From: Deltaproteobacteria bacterium
Lineage (GTDB): Bacteria; Myxococcota_A; Polyangia; JAAYKL01
Reading direction: 5' to 3'
Length of the DNA: 64,000 nt
Assembly (NCBI GenBank): GCA_030595125.1
Contig: JAUVDV010000010.1
Location: 1-64,000, forward strand
Each line of letters starts with the position of its first letter. The first letter of the stretch is position 1. A model generated the notes under the pieces. It was not told the DNA's origin. It worked only from the letters and a program-made list of their open reading frames with translations, and did no database searches. Shown here piece by piece: positions 36,327 to 45,394 of this stretch. The position numbers were made by a program, and so were the translations under genes.

Positions 36327-36488
36327 GGTGCCTCGCCAACCAAAATTTGACGGGTTGCAGCGAGCAACTGTCTGCGAGGACAAGGAGCGATGACGACGGC
36401 GTGGCAACGCCACGTCGAGGAGGAGCAACGCAGTGATCGTGGACAGGGGCCGCTGCTGAGCCCGGCAAAGAGCGGTTGGCGAGGTACC
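36327..36488. mobile_element. Inverted-repeat element of 162 bp abutting the gdhA stop codon
   Basis: GGTGCCTCGCCAACC (36327-36341) and GGTTGGCGAGGTACC (36474-36488) are inverted repeats with one mismatch. Inside are perfect hairpins GTTGC-AGCGA-GCAAC (36354-36368) and CGTGGC-AAC-GCCACG (36400-36414). The right end is the base just before the gdhA stop codon. Either a non-autonomous mobile element or a structured transcript end. The rest of the gap 36221-36326 holds only a poly-G run. Confidence 0.7.
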
Positions 36489-37844
36489 TTAAACGCAACC
36501 CATGTCGAGCATGGCGTTGGCGACCTTGAGGAAGCCGGCGATGTTGGCGCCATTGACATAGTTGCCGGGGGTGCCGTAGGCCTCGGCGGCATCGAAGGCC
36601 TGCTTGTGAATGGCCTTCATGATGTTCAGGAGCCTGCCGTCGACCTCCTCACGGGTCCAGGAGAGACGCAGACTGTTCTGGGACATCTCGAGACCGGAAA
36701 CGGCCACTCCGCCCGCGTTGGCAGCCTTGCCGGGACCGTAGAGAACCTTGGCGTCGAGGAAGACATTCACGCCTTCTGGTACGGTGGGCATATTGGCGCC
36801 CTCGGACACGACGAATACGCCGTTCTTGACCAGGTTCTGCGCGTCCTGCTTGTTGATCTCGTTTTGAGTAGCGCTCGGCAGTGCCACGTCGGCCTTGACG
36901 TCCCACAGAGGATTGTGGTCCAGGGACGAATCGACAGCCGTGTAGATGGCCTTGGGGTACTTGTCGGCGTATTCCTTGATGCGGCCACGCCTGACGTTCT
37001 TGATCTCCTGGATGAAGGCCAGTTTCTCGCGATCGATGCCCTCCTCGTCGAGGATGAAGCCCCCCGAGTCAGAGACGGTGATAACCTTGGCGCCCAGATC
37101 GAGGGCCTTCTCGGTAGCGTACTGAGCCACGTTGCCGGAGCCGGAGACCAGGCAGACCTTGTCCTTGAGGGATTTGCCGTTGGCCTTGAGCATCTCCTCG
37201 GCGAAGTACACCTGGCCGTAGCCTGTTGCCTGGGGACGAATGAGGCTGCCGCCCCAGCCGGCGCCCTTGCCGGTGAGCACGCCGACGAACTCGTTGCGAA
37301 TGCGCTTGTACTGGCCGAACATGAAACCGATCTCGCGGCCGCCCACGCCGATGTCACCGGCGGGGATGTCCGTGTTGGCGCCGATGTGCTTGCACAGCTC
37401 GGTCATGAAGGACTGGGTGAAGGCCATGACCTCGTTGTCGGACTTGCCCTTGGGATCGAAGTTGGATCCGCCCTTGCCGCCGCCCATGGGGAGCGTGGTG
37501 AGAGCGTTCTTGAATACTTGCTCGAAGGCCAGGAACTTGAGGATGGACAGATTGACCGTGGGATGGAAACGCAGGCCGCCCTTGTAGGGGCCGATCGCGC
37601 TGTTCATCTCGATTCTGTAACCCTTGTTGACCTGGATCTCGCCCTTGTCGTCAACCCACGGAACGCGGAAGAGGATGACCCGCTCCGGCTCCGCCACGCG
37701 CTCGAGGATCTTGGCGCTCCGATACTCCGGATGCTTGTCCAGAACGGGGGAAAGCGATTCGAACACTTCCAATACCGCCTGGTGAAACTCTGGTTCGTTC
37801 TGGTTTTGCTCTACGACCTTCTGATAGATGCTTTCTGTGCTCAT
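36489..37844 (-). CDS. gdhA: Glutamate dehydrogenase (NADP-type, ~450 residues)
   Basis: 451 residues from MSTESIYQKVV (GGAG upstream). Reversible amination of 2-oxoglutarate. KGGLRFHPTVNLSILKFLAFEQ and PMGGGKGGSNFDPKG contain the catalytic Lys region; GYGQVYFAEEML and VSGSGNVAQYATEKALDLG form the nucleotide-binding fold. Length and the GSGNVA pattern fit the hexameric NADP enzyme. It lies between skp and lpxD, an unusual place. Confidence 0.97.
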   Translation of the reverse strand: MSTESIYQKVVEQNQNEPEFHQAVLEVFESLSPVLDKHPEYRSAKILERVAEPERVILFRVPWVDDKGEIQVNKGYRIEMNSAIGPYKGGLRFHPTVNLSILKFLAFEQVFKNALTTLPMGGGKGGSNFDPKGKSDNEVMAFTQSFMTELCKHIGANTDIPAGDIGVGGREIGFMFGQYKRIRNEFVGVLTGKGAGWGGSLIRPQATGYGQVYFAEEMLKANGKSLKDKVCLVSGSGNVAQYATEKALDLGAKVITVSDSGGFILDEEGIDREKLAFIQEIKNVRRGRIKEYADKYPKAIYTAVDSSLDHNPLWDVKADVALPSATQNEINKQDAQNLVKNGVFVVSEGANMPTVPEGVNVFLDAKVLYGPGKAANAGGVAVSGLEMSQNSLRLSWTREEVDGRLLNIMKAIHKQAFDAAEAYGTPGNYVNGANIAGFLKVANAMLDMGCV

Positions 37845-38005
37845 GCGCCTCTCCTGTTCTCTTTGACTATGGCGCCCCAGCGACCAACCCACCGACCTGT
37901 GGCAGTCACCTGCCAGGCGCCCATTTCGAGTACTGCAATACCCTCGATTCCCATTACGTTCAAATGATTTATGTCAAGTTCTGAAGAAAAAGAGGACGGG
38001 CAGGA

Positions 38006-38539
38006 TTACTTGTTCTTGGCGTTATACAGCTTGATGAGCTTGTCGGTCAGATCCAGGTGTTTGGGCGCCCACACGACGGCCCCGCTCGAGCTGTCGTAAA
38101 TCATGCTGTATCCCCCGGATTGTCCCATGTCCTTGAGGATCTTCTGCATCTTCACGAAAATAGACTGGGTGGCCTTGGCCTCCTTGGCGCTGAGCTCTTT
38201 CTGGAACTGCATGTAGGTCTGCTGCAGCTCGGTCACCGACTGGTAGTACTTCTCTACCTTCTTTTGCAGCGCCTCCTTGTTGAGGATGTTCTGCTGCTTT
38301 TCGATCTGGGTTTTCATGTCGAGAATTTGTTTTTCCTTCTTCTCGATTCCCTTTTGCATCTTGGTCTTCTGCTTTGTCAGCTTCTTGAGCGCCTTCTTGC
38401 CCTCGTTGGTCTCCATGAGGGCGCGTCGCAGGTCCACGAAGGCGATCTTTACGTCACCGGCCGCCGCCGACTTGGCGATGAATGATGTGGCCAGAAAGAT
38501 TGCGAGCAGCGACCACAGAACTTTGTGTTTGTTCATCAT
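38006..38539 (-). CDS. skp: Skp/OmpH periplasmic chaperone
   Basis: 177 residues. Signal peptide to AAAGD, VKIAFVDLRRALMETNEG at the mature start, then long charged coiled-coil helices (KQKTKMQKGIEKKEKQIL) and a final strand/helix VVWAPKHLDLTDKLIKLYN. Skp holds unfolded outer-membrane proteins for BamA, encoded 124 nt upstream on the same strand. Confidence 0.93.
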   Translation of the reverse strand: MMNKHKVLWSLLAIFLATSFIAKSAAAGDVKIAFVDLRRALMETNEGKKALKKLTKQKTKMQKGIEKKEKQILDMKTQIEKQQNILNKEALQKKVEKYYQSVTELQQTYMQFQKELSAKEAKATQSIFVKMQKILKDMGQSGGYSMIYDSSSGAVVWAPKHLDLTDKLIKLYNAKNK

Positions 38540-38663
38540 TGTATTGTTCTCCCAACTCCTCTTTTCACTCTTTTATTAATGTCTACTGAACGTTTTGACT
38601 GTCAAATGCCAATTTTATTGACATATTCCTCGTCAACCAGCCAGCGCGAGACTCTATTCCACA

Positions 38664-41204
38664 TCAGAAAAAGTTACCAAATGTAAATTCGAACATGTGG
38701 TTTTCCTCACCCGGGTAGGTTGTTGTGGGCCAGCCCCACTCGAATCGGAGCGGTCCCATGGGCGAGAACCACCTGAACCCGAACCCCACTGACGTCCGCA
38801 GATAGAACGGATTGGAATTGCACGGATCGGTAAACTTGTTGATCCCCCTGCCGCCGCCCGCCTGGCACCAGGAATCCTCGAGGTTGAACGCGTTGCCGGC
38901 GTCGAAGAAGATCACCCCCTTGATACCGACGATCTCCACGATGGGAAACTCTATCTCGGTGTTGAAGGTCAACCGCATGTTTCCGCCGATGTTGATGCCC
39001 GTGGCGATCGGCTCGGCGTTTGGATCGAAGGAGCTCGGGATGGACAGTCGCGGTCCCAGAGACCACGGGTAGAAACCACGCACGTCCATGATGCCGCCGG
39101 AACGGTACCGCTGGGTGATCGGGAGCCCCTCCTCGGTGTTGGAGTGAATCAGCCCCCAGGTGCCGTTTACCCTGAAGACGAACTTCCAGAACAGGGGGAG
39201 GTACCAGCGACTCGTCAGCGTGTAGCGCGTAAACTCGAACTGGGATCCCAGGTACTTGGAGGCCCACTCAACCGAGCCCATGTTGTACGACCCCTTGGTG
39301 GGGAACAGGCGGTTGTTTCTCTTGTCGTAGGCCAGAGTGAGCTTGACGCTGGAGCTTATCCCCTCCTTGAACAGGTACGCCAGGGGAAGCTCGTTGAACC
39401 CCGAACTCAGCCCCTGGCCGGCGATCAGCAGACCGGTATCGGCGCCCGTGTTGACCTTGTCGTATTGCAGATTGTAGGACAGGTAGAGCTTGAGATCCCG
39501 AAGCACTACTGAGTGCCCGAGGGTGATCTCCCCTCCGGAGGACTCCTTGCTGTAGTCCACCATCGCCATGACCGTGTTGAAGAGCCTGAACGCAAACGTC
39601 CAGTTGCTGTCCAGGAAATACGGCTCCCAGAAGTTGAACATGAACATCTGCCGCATGCTCGACATCTGGGTCTGCAACGAAACCGTCTGACCCTGACCCA
39701 TGAAGTTCTGTTCAGTCACCTGGGCCTGAGCGATGAAGTTCTCCACCGTGCTGAAGCCCATGCCCACCTGGAACTGGCCCGTATGCCGCTCGGCGACCTG
39801 AACAGTGACTATCACCTTGTCCCTGGAGCTCCCTGGGCTGTGGGTCACATCGACCGACTCGAAGAATCCCAGCTGGGTGACCCTCGCCTTGGAAATGTCG
39901 AGCCCGGTCTGGCTGAACTTTTCTCCCTCGAAGATGATTACCTGGCGCCGGATGACACGATCGCGGGTCTTGCTGTTCCCCCTGATCTCAATGCGCTCGA
40001 AATGGACCACGGGGCCGCGACTGATCTCCAGCACCAGATCGACGATCCGGGCTTCCTTGTTGGTAATGGTCTTGAGCTCCACGTTGGCGTGGGCAAAACC
40101 CTTGTCCTGATAGTGACGGGAGATCCGGTTGACGTCCTCCATCACCTTGGTGCGGGAGAACCACTCGTCCCTGCGCGTGCGAACCATGGAGCGGACCTTG
40201 CGCCGACCGCCGAGCAGATCCACTTCGTTGCCTTCGGGATCGTGCTCCACCACCTTGATGCGGCCGACCTTGTACTTGGGCCCCTCCTCTACGGGGATGG
40301 AAACGAAAATATACCTCCGGTCGGCGGACAGCTCCACCCGGGGGCTGCCCACCTGCACGTCGATGTACCCGTTGTCCCAGTACAGCGCCTGGACCATGGT
40401 GACGTCGCGGTCGAACAGGTCGCGCTTGAACTTGCCCGAATCCGTGAGTATGGAAAACGGCCCCGCCGTGCGAGTGGACATGTAACGGGAGATCTCGGCG
40501 TCGGTGAGCGCGCGGTTGCCCACGAAGGAGATCTTTCTGACCTCCACCTGTGAGTGCTCCTCCATGACAAAAACTACATTGTACGAGTTTTCGCCTTCCG
40601 CCTCTTCCAGGCGGTAGCTGACCTGCGCGAGGAAGTATCCCTCCTCCAGGTACAGGTCGCGAATCTTCTGGATGTTTTTGTGGATGGTGGGGATATCGAG
40701 AGGGGTGTTGAGCTCGATGTCGACCACCTCCATGATATCTTCTTCATCCAGCTCGTCGTTTCCCTCCAGCTTGATCTCGTTTACCGCGCCCTTCTCGACA
40801 ACCTGAAAGTCCAGAATGACCCCGGCGCCGTCTTCGGTCTCGGTCAACGACACTTTCACGTCGCTGAAAAAACCCAGCGTGTACAGGGAGCGAATGTCTC
40901 GCGCGGCCCTCGCAGGTTCGAAGGACATCCCCACCCGGGTGCCGATATTGGCGCGAATATCGTCGGCGCCCACCCGACGGTTGCCGGTCACCTCGACCTT
41001 TGCGACCTTGAACCCCTTGAACGCCTTGCCTCCAACGAGATCTACGGCCGGCGCATCCTTCTCTTCCTCATCGGGTATATCCAGTTCCGAGGCGCCCAGG
41101 ATTGCAGGCGCGGTGAGATCGCCGGTGAGACTCTGCGCGAACGCAGGAGCGCTTCCGGTAAGAGCGGCGATCATAAAGAGGATGTTTATTTGTGCGCGGC
41201 ACAT
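38664..41204 (-). CDS. bamA: BamA outer-membrane protein assembly factor
   Basis: 846 residues from MCRAQINILFMIAALTGSAPAFA (a longer frame to 41468 runs through repeat DNA and is rejected). Five POTRA domains, the first at FKVAKVEVTGNRRVGADDI, then an Omp85 barrel with YRSGGIMDVRGFYPWSLGP (conserved RGF) and a C-terminal FTFGNFF ending in Phe. Inserts beta-barrel proteins into the outer membrane. The exact start codon is uncertain. Confidence 0.96.
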   Translation of the reverse strand: MCRAQINILFMIAALTGSAPAFAQSLTGDLTAPAILGASELDIPDEEEKDAPAVDLVGGKAFKGFKVAKVEVTGNRRVGADDIRANIGTRVGMSFEPARAARDIRSLYTLGFFSDVKVSLTETEDGAGVILDFQVVEKGAVNEIKLEGNDELDEEDIMEVVDIELNTPLDIPTIHKNIQKIRDLYLEEGYFLAQVSYRLEEAEGENSYNVVFVMEEHSQVEVRKISFVGNRALTDAEISRYMSTRTAGPFSILTDSGKFKRDLFDRDVTMVQALYWDNGYIDVQVGSPRVELSADRRYIFVSIPVEEGPKYKVGRIKVVEHDPEGNEVDLLGGRRKVRSMVRTRRDEWFSRTKVMEDVNRISRHYQDKGFAHANVELKTITNKEARIVDLVLEISRGPVVHFERIEIRGNSKTRDRVIRRQVIIFEGEKFSQTGLDISKARVTQLGFFESVDVTHSPGSSRDKVIVTVQVAERHTGQFQVGMGFSTVENFIAQAQVTEQNFMGQGQTVSLQTQMSSMRQMFMFNFWEPYFLDSNWTFAFRLFNTVMAMVDYSKESSGGEITLGHSVVLRDLKLYLSYNLQYDKVNTGADTGLLIAGQGLSSGFNELPLAYLFKEGISSSVKLTLAYDKRNNRLFPTKGSYNMGSVEWASKYLGSQFEFTRYTLTSRWYLPLFWKFVFRVNGTWGLIHSNTEEGLPITQRYRSGGIMDVRGFYPWSLGPRLSIPSSFDPNAEPIATGINIGGNMRLTFNTEIEFPIVEIVGIKGVIFFDAGNAFNLEDSWCQAGGGRGINKFTDPCNSNPFYLRTSVGFGFRWFSPMGPLRFEWGWPTTTYPGEENHMFEFTFGNFF

Positions 41205-41358
41205 GCCGTGGATCAATCCTGCCTGCAATAGAGCCCGGGATGTTGCCGAGCGAAAAAAGTTGCGGTTTTGTACGTCGCACACGACGAACAAGTCAACTCG
41301 TGTTGTCTTATACATTTCAAAAGTGGGAAAGAAAAGGAATGTCCGGTTGCTATCAAGA

Positions 41359-41475
41359 TGGACAATATGGACGTTGTGGACGAGGTGGACGCTGAACTCT
41401 GCGTAGGGCCACCGAAGCAGAGCCAACTGTCCACAGTCCACTCCGTCTACTCCGTCCACTCTGTCCACAGTCCGC
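41359..41475. repeat. Two opposed 9-bp-period arrays (TGGAC-N4 / GTCCA)
   Basis: TGGAC begins at 41359, 41368, 41377 and 41386 (exact 9-bp period). After 38 bp, GTCCA-type motifs begin at 41429, 41436, 41445, 41454, 41463 and 41470 (7, 9, 9, 9, 7). The two arrays point at each other upstream of bamA. Confidence 0.85.
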
Positions 41476-41619
41476 CAGGGTCTTTGGGTGAAAATTACGG
41501 TGCTCCACGCTCCTCGAAAAAATGATGTACGAAGTCCGATCCGCCGCCAAATACCTCTTCCGACACGACGCGGAGCTTCTGTCCGAGTTCAAGGACTATT
41601 CCCTTTAAAGAGGCCGCCA

Positions 41620-41666
41620 TCATCTTCCCCTTCCCCTCGCAGGGGAAGGCCGGGATGGGGTTGATC
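41620..41666. repeat. Dispersed hairpin element, copy B
   Basis: Inverted copy of the element at 26822-26863 and 50944-50990. Together with copy C it shares additional bases (GGGAAGATGATGGCG.CC.CTTTAA). It lies in the 638-bp gene-poor gap 41205-41842, which otherwise holds the 9-bp arrays, a CCGGAG-CA-CTCCGG palindrome (41670-41683) and short unassigned frames. Confidence 0.88.
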
Positions 41667-41842
41667 GTTCCGGAGCACTCCGGATGCCTCAAAGCAGCGA
41701 AATTACTATAAAAAAAAGATGACTGGCACCTTTGGAGGCCTGTATGAGTCAACGCTGTCTGCGGAATGCTATATGTCAAGTGGAGGGTTTTGACCCCATT
41801 TGTTCTGGCACCTTGGAAGCACCTTGGGGAGGGGGGAGTGCC

Positions 41843-42787
41843 CTAGGGACAGTTCGTCGGAACAGGTGTGCAAGAATCGTCGAGGTTGTCGGAGACACCT
41901 ATGTCAATGTCAGCGGGTGCGCTGGTGAGCTGGTCCAGAAGATCGCACACCTCGCAGTCGGGAAGAACGTCGCTTCCGTAGATTGCCAAATATCCGCCCA
42001 CCGAGGTGAGGGCGCTCAGGCCGTCCAGGTTGGCCAGGGCGATGTTTTCAAGGATATACAAGTACTCGCCCACTGATGTGATCCCGCTCAGTCCGTCCAG
42101 TTTGGTGAGGATGTCGTTCCCGGAGACTGACAATCTCCCACCCACCGAGCCATTAATTCCGCTCAGCCCGTCCAGGTTGGTGAGGGCGATGTTGCTATTG
42201 ATGGCTAGACTTTCCACCGATCCGTGAATTCCGCTCAGTCCGTCCAGGTTGGTGAGGACATCGTTTTCCCAAATAGTCAAACCCCCGCCCACCGAGGTGA
42301 TGCCGCTCAACCCGTCCAGATTGGTGAGGGCTGCGTTGTAATAGATGATCAAGTGTACGCCAACCGAGGTGAGGGCGCTCAACCCGTCCAGATTAGTGAG
42401 GGCGTCGTTGTGGTAGATGCCCAAGTATTCGCCCACTGAGGTGAGAGCGCTCAGCCCGTCCAGGTTGGCGAGGGCGTTGTCATAAATGATCAAGTGCCCG
42501 CTCACTGAGGTGAGGGCGTTCAGCCCGTGCAGATAGTTAAGGGCGTCATTGTCTACGATCTCCAAGTTCTCACCCACCGAGGTGAGGCAGTTCAACTCGC
42601 CCAGGTCGGTGCATGTCGGACACTTGATATACAGGTTTCCAGAGATCGATGTGTATCCAGCGAGGGTTGCAACATCCGATTGTTCGAGTATCTCGAAATC
42701 ACCGCTGTATTCCCAATCGGTATCGTCCGAGCACCCGGTGGCGCACACGAATGCGGCCAGCAATAAAAAGAAAATTATTCTGTTCAT
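41843..42787 (-). CDS. Leucine-repeat (receptor L-domain-like) lipoprotein
   Basis: 314 residues. Lipobox CATGC (Cys19). No (S/T)D stalk. About nine copies of 'L.I..N.ALTNLDGLSALTSVG..' fill the mature protein, preceded by KCPTCTDLGELNCLTSVGENL and closed by LPDCEVCDLLDQLTS and SCTPVPTNCP. It is a paralogue of 9131-9856, with more repeats. The near-identical repeat units suggest expansion by internal duplication. Confidence 0.87.
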   Translation of the reverse strand: MNRIIFFLLLAAFVCATGCSDDTDWEYSGDFEILEQSDVATLAGYTSISGNLYIKCPTCTDLGELNCLTSVGENLEIVDNDALNYLHGLNALTSVSGHLIIYDNALANLDGLSALTSVGEYLGIYHNDALTNLDGLSALTSVGVHLIIYYNAALTNLDGLSGITSVGGGLTIWENDVLTNLDGLSGIHGSVESLAINSNIALTNLDGLSGINGSVGGRLSVSGNDILTKLDGLSGITSVGEYLYILENIALANLDGLSALTSVGGYLAIYGSDVLPDCEVCDLLDQLTSAPADIDIGVSDNLDDSCTPVPTNCP

Positions 42788-42830
42788 CGTATGTCCCCTC
42801 CAACTGAAAAAACGATCATAGCATCTTTGG

Positions 42831-43571
42831 TTATCCTATGCTCCGTTGCAGGAACGATATCCCGGCGGCGACCGCTGCGCCGAGGGTTGCGATCATGACG
42901 ATCTGGGTAGCTACGACCCTCAGGGTTCCGGCCCCGGCGCCCTGCCCCATTCCCGGCGCCATCCGCATCACGAGCCCTCCGAAAACGTCCGCCGCGAGTC
43001 CCGCCATGAATACGGGAGTCGCTATCATGACCCCCCAGGTGAAGGCCCCGGCGAAAACCGCGATCGCACCATCGATCAACCCCGGGGTGATCAGGTTACC
43101 GTCGAAGGCCGCGTCGAGCGGGATCCACCTTACCGATCCGGCGAGCGCGCTCAACATCGCGTGGTGGCCGTCCATTAGCAGGAAGGCTCCGATGCCGAGG
43201 AATGTGTACAACCCGACCTGCGGGCTCGCGCCGCCATCTTCCCGCCCCGCAGAGGGGATTGTGTGTGCGGCCAGACCGATCAGCGCTCCTGCGGACTCGA
43301 AGACGGAAAAGACGATCCTTGCCATCAGGCCGAAAGAGGCGCCGACAAGCACTTCCTTGAAGACAAGCCCGATGAGCATTGAAACCCCCGGCGTCGCCTC
43401 CATGGGCCCCAGCCCCGGAAGAAGAATCAGAACGAGCGACAGGGACAGGCCGACGACGGGCAACAGCGGCAAGGGCCGACCTCCAGGGAACGGGGTCAAC
43501 CTCAGAGCGACCGACACGCGAATAAAGAGCAGGACTCCGGTGAACGCGAGGGCGATGGCCGGATCGGACAT
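42831..43571 (-). CDS. Type III export apparatus protein SctT/FliR
   Basis: 246 residues from MSDPAIALAFTGVLLF; the frame extends upstream but overlaps sctS. Six hydrophobic segments, LRLTPFPGGRPLPLLPVVGLSL, LIGLVFKEVLVGASFGLMARI and TPVFMAGLAADVFGGLVMRMAPGM are FliR/SctT blocks. Forms part of the export gate in the inner membrane with SctS and SctR. Lies 5 nt after sctS. Flagellar versus injectisome type cannot be decided here. Confidence 0.88.
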   Translation of the reverse strand: MSDPAIALAFTGVLLFIRVSVALRLTPFPGGRPLPLLPVVGLSLSLVLILLPGLGPMEATPGVSMLIGLVFKEVLVGASFGLMARIVFSVFESAGALIGLAAHTIPSAGREDGGASPQVGLYTFLGIGAFLLMDGHHAMLSALAGSVRWIPLDAAFDGNLITPGLIDGAIAVFAGAFTWGVMIATPVFMAGLAADVFGGLVMRMAPGMGQGAGAGTLRVVATQIVMIATLGAAVAAGISFLQRSIG

Positions 43572-43576
43572 GGCGT

Positions 43577-43849
43577 TTACCTGACCACCACCGAGATGAG
43601 CGACCACACCCGATCGGCAAACCCGGAGACCTCTCCCGCCACGAACGGCGCCACGGCGAGTGCGACCAGCAAGACTGCGGTAATCCGCGCAACGTGGTTG
43701 ATTGTTGGCTCCGTCATCTTGGTGAACGACTGGAACAGGCCGGCGATGACGCCGGACAACAGCGCTGCGCCAAGGAAAGGCAACGACAGAGCGATCACGA
43801 GAATCAGGGCCTCGCGCCCGATATCGTGGAGATCCGACGGGGTCATCAT
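43577..43849 (-). CDS. Type III export apparatus protein SctS/FliQ
   Basis: 90 residues, two transmembrane helices. LPFLGAALLSGVIAGLFQSFTKMTEPTINHVARI is the FliQ/SctS core. Gate component acting with SctT. It follows the AgmX-like gene by 14 nt. Starts MMTPSDLHD, either Met possible. Confidence 0.9.
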   Translation of the reverse strand: MMTPSDLHDIGREALILVIALSLPFLGAALLSGVIAGLFQSFTKMTEPTINHVARITAVLLVALAVAPFVAGEVSGFADRVWSLISVVVR

Positions 43850-43863
43850 GCGAGCGTTCTATT

Positions 43864-45387
43864 TCATTTTGGGGTAAACAGGAACGGGAAATCGATCTTG
43901 GACTCGCCCGAACTCGACGGGAAGACCCACTTCTTGACGGCGCGCTCCATGCAGCTCTTGAGGCCGGGTAGCTTGGCGCCGGCTCCCCCGATGTTGACGT
44001 TCTTGACCATCCCGGAGCCACCCACGGTCGCCCGGAGCATGACCTTGACGTCACGGTCGTCGGGAGCCTCACCCTGCTTGAGAGATTTCTCGTAACAGAT
44101 CTGCAGGCGCCCCTTGTTTTTGTTTACCACGCCACTGAGTTGCCGTGAGGTCAGGGCGGCGCTGCCCGAAGACGACCCACTCGACGAATCTTTTCCCGAG
44201 GTTCCCCCAACCAGGTCGTGGCTGCCCACCGGCGACCCGCCGCTCATCTGCGCGAGCAGTCGCTTCTTGCGATCCTCGGCTGACTCTCCCCTGGGAGCCG
44301 ACTTGCCAGAACCTTTGTACTTGCTCGACCCGCTTCCCTTCCGAGACCCTTCCGATCCCGAGCTGTCGACGCCTTTGTCTGTCTGCGGAGGCCTGTCCTG
44401 AATCCTGATGCCCGTTTCCTCGTCGGGTCGATCCTTGTACACGACCTTCTCGATGACCCGCTCCTTGATCTCTACCACGGTCTCCATCTCGACCGTTCCC
44501 TTGCCGAAGAGAATGATAACGGCGAGCACCATCACGGCCACCGCGAAGAAACCAACTGCGGCGAACTTGACCCACCGATCCGGCCCGGCCGGGCTGATGG
44601 GAGAGATGGACTGGAGGGAGGCGATGCCGCTGGACATCCCTGCGCCGAAATCGTCACTCAGGGGGCGGGAATCGCCCGGGAACAACGACTCGTCTCCGGA
44701 GAGGAAATCGTCAAAACCCTTGTCCTTTTCCACCGGGACCGGCGCATCGAGGCGATCGGCCAGAACCCCCACGCTTCCGCCCTTGAGAGGAGATTCCTCA
44801 ACTTTTTCCTTCTTCTCCTCCGGTATGAACAGGCCGAGGCGCGGTTTCTCAACCTCTTTTTTGGCCGGCGCCGGCGCCCCGTCCCCGCCCAGGGAAGCCT
44901 CAATATCGAGCTTGGCAAGGAGCCCCACCAGCTCCTTGCAATGTCGCAGACTGATCCAGTCGGGCATCCCCTCTTTCCAGACGAGGGATGCGTCCGAGAC
45001 CTTCTTGTCCTGGCTGTGTTTGTGAATTTCCCGAGCTGTGATCGGACCGGCCGGGTTGTTGTCGATGGCGATGAACCACACTGGAATATCTACATCGCCC
45101 TGCTCGATGCGCTGCGCCGACTTCTTGACCGCGCTGAGCAACCCCGGTGTTCCTGAAGCCTTTTGACCATCGTCTGCCTTGAACGAGGCGGCGAATCTGT
45201 CCTCCAGCGGAGATCCGGCGTCTTTCTTTTTGGGGGCGCTGTCCGGCGCCGCCTTTTTCTTGGGAGTAGGACCGCGAATAATGATGATCTCGTTGCACTT
45301 CTTGCAACGGATTTTCAACACCTTGTTTCTGACTTTGCTGTCCGCAATGTTGTACTTGGAGTTGCAATGTTCACAAACGAATTTCAT
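43864..45387 (-). CDS. Zinc-ribbon / GYF-like / TM / AgmX-PglI C-terminal domain protein
   Basis: 507 residues. Zinc ribbon C5-x2-C8...C28-x2-C31 of the MJ0042 type; a GYF_2-like domain (~102-160; PVWFIAIDNNPAGPITAREI, DASLVWKEGMPDWISL); a transmembrane helix (~268-290); a Ser/Gly/Lys-rich periplasmic linker; and a C-terminal TonB-like domain (SGVVNKNKGRLQICYEKSLK, MVKNVNIGG, WVFPSS) as in AgmX/PglI gliding proteins. It may link the cytoplasmic zinc ribbon to the envelope. Directly upstream of sctS-sctT. Confidence 0.87.
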   Translation of the reverse strand: MKFVCEHCNSKYNIADSKVRNKVLKIRCKKCNEIIIIRGPTPKKKAAPDSAPKKKDAGSPLEDRFAASFKADDGQKASGTPGLLSAVKKSAQRIEQGDVDIPVWFIAIDNNPAGPITAREIHKHSQDKKVSDASLVWKEGMPDWISLRHCKELVGLLAKLDIEASLGGDGAPAPAKKEVEKPRLGLFIPEEKKEKVEESPLKGGSVGVLADRLDAPVPVEKDKGFDDFLSGDESLFPGDSRPLSDDFGAGMSSGIASLQSISPISPAGPDRWVKFAAVGFFAVAVMVLAVIILFGKGTVEMETVVEIKERVIEKVVYKDRPDEETGIRIQDRPPQTDKGVDSSGSEGSRKGSGSSKYKGSGKSAPRGESAEDRKKRLLAQMSGGSPVGSHDLVGGTSGKDSSSGSSSGSAALTSRQLSGVVNKNKGRLQICYEKSLKQGEAPDDRDVKVMLRATVGGSGMVKNVNIGGAGAKLPGLKSCMERAVKKWVFPSSSGESKIDFPFLFTPK

Positions 45388-45394
45388 GCAACCT

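Noticed and set aside
38664-41468. BamA N-terminal extension to 41468
   Set aside because: The extension runs through the 9-bp repeat arrays and lacks a signal peptide; the start at 41204 gives one.
41523-41609. Micro-ORF MMYEVRSAAKYLFRHDAELL (plus strand) or an overlapping minus-strand frame 41495-41779
   Set aside because: Neither has support beyond being open; the minus frame includes the dispersed hairpin element. Possibly a gene fragment, but its strand cannot be decided.
42831-44072. Single long frame for the FliR/SctT gene
   Set aside because: The upstream part overlaps sctS and the AgmX-like gene, both with clear homology; start moved to 43571.
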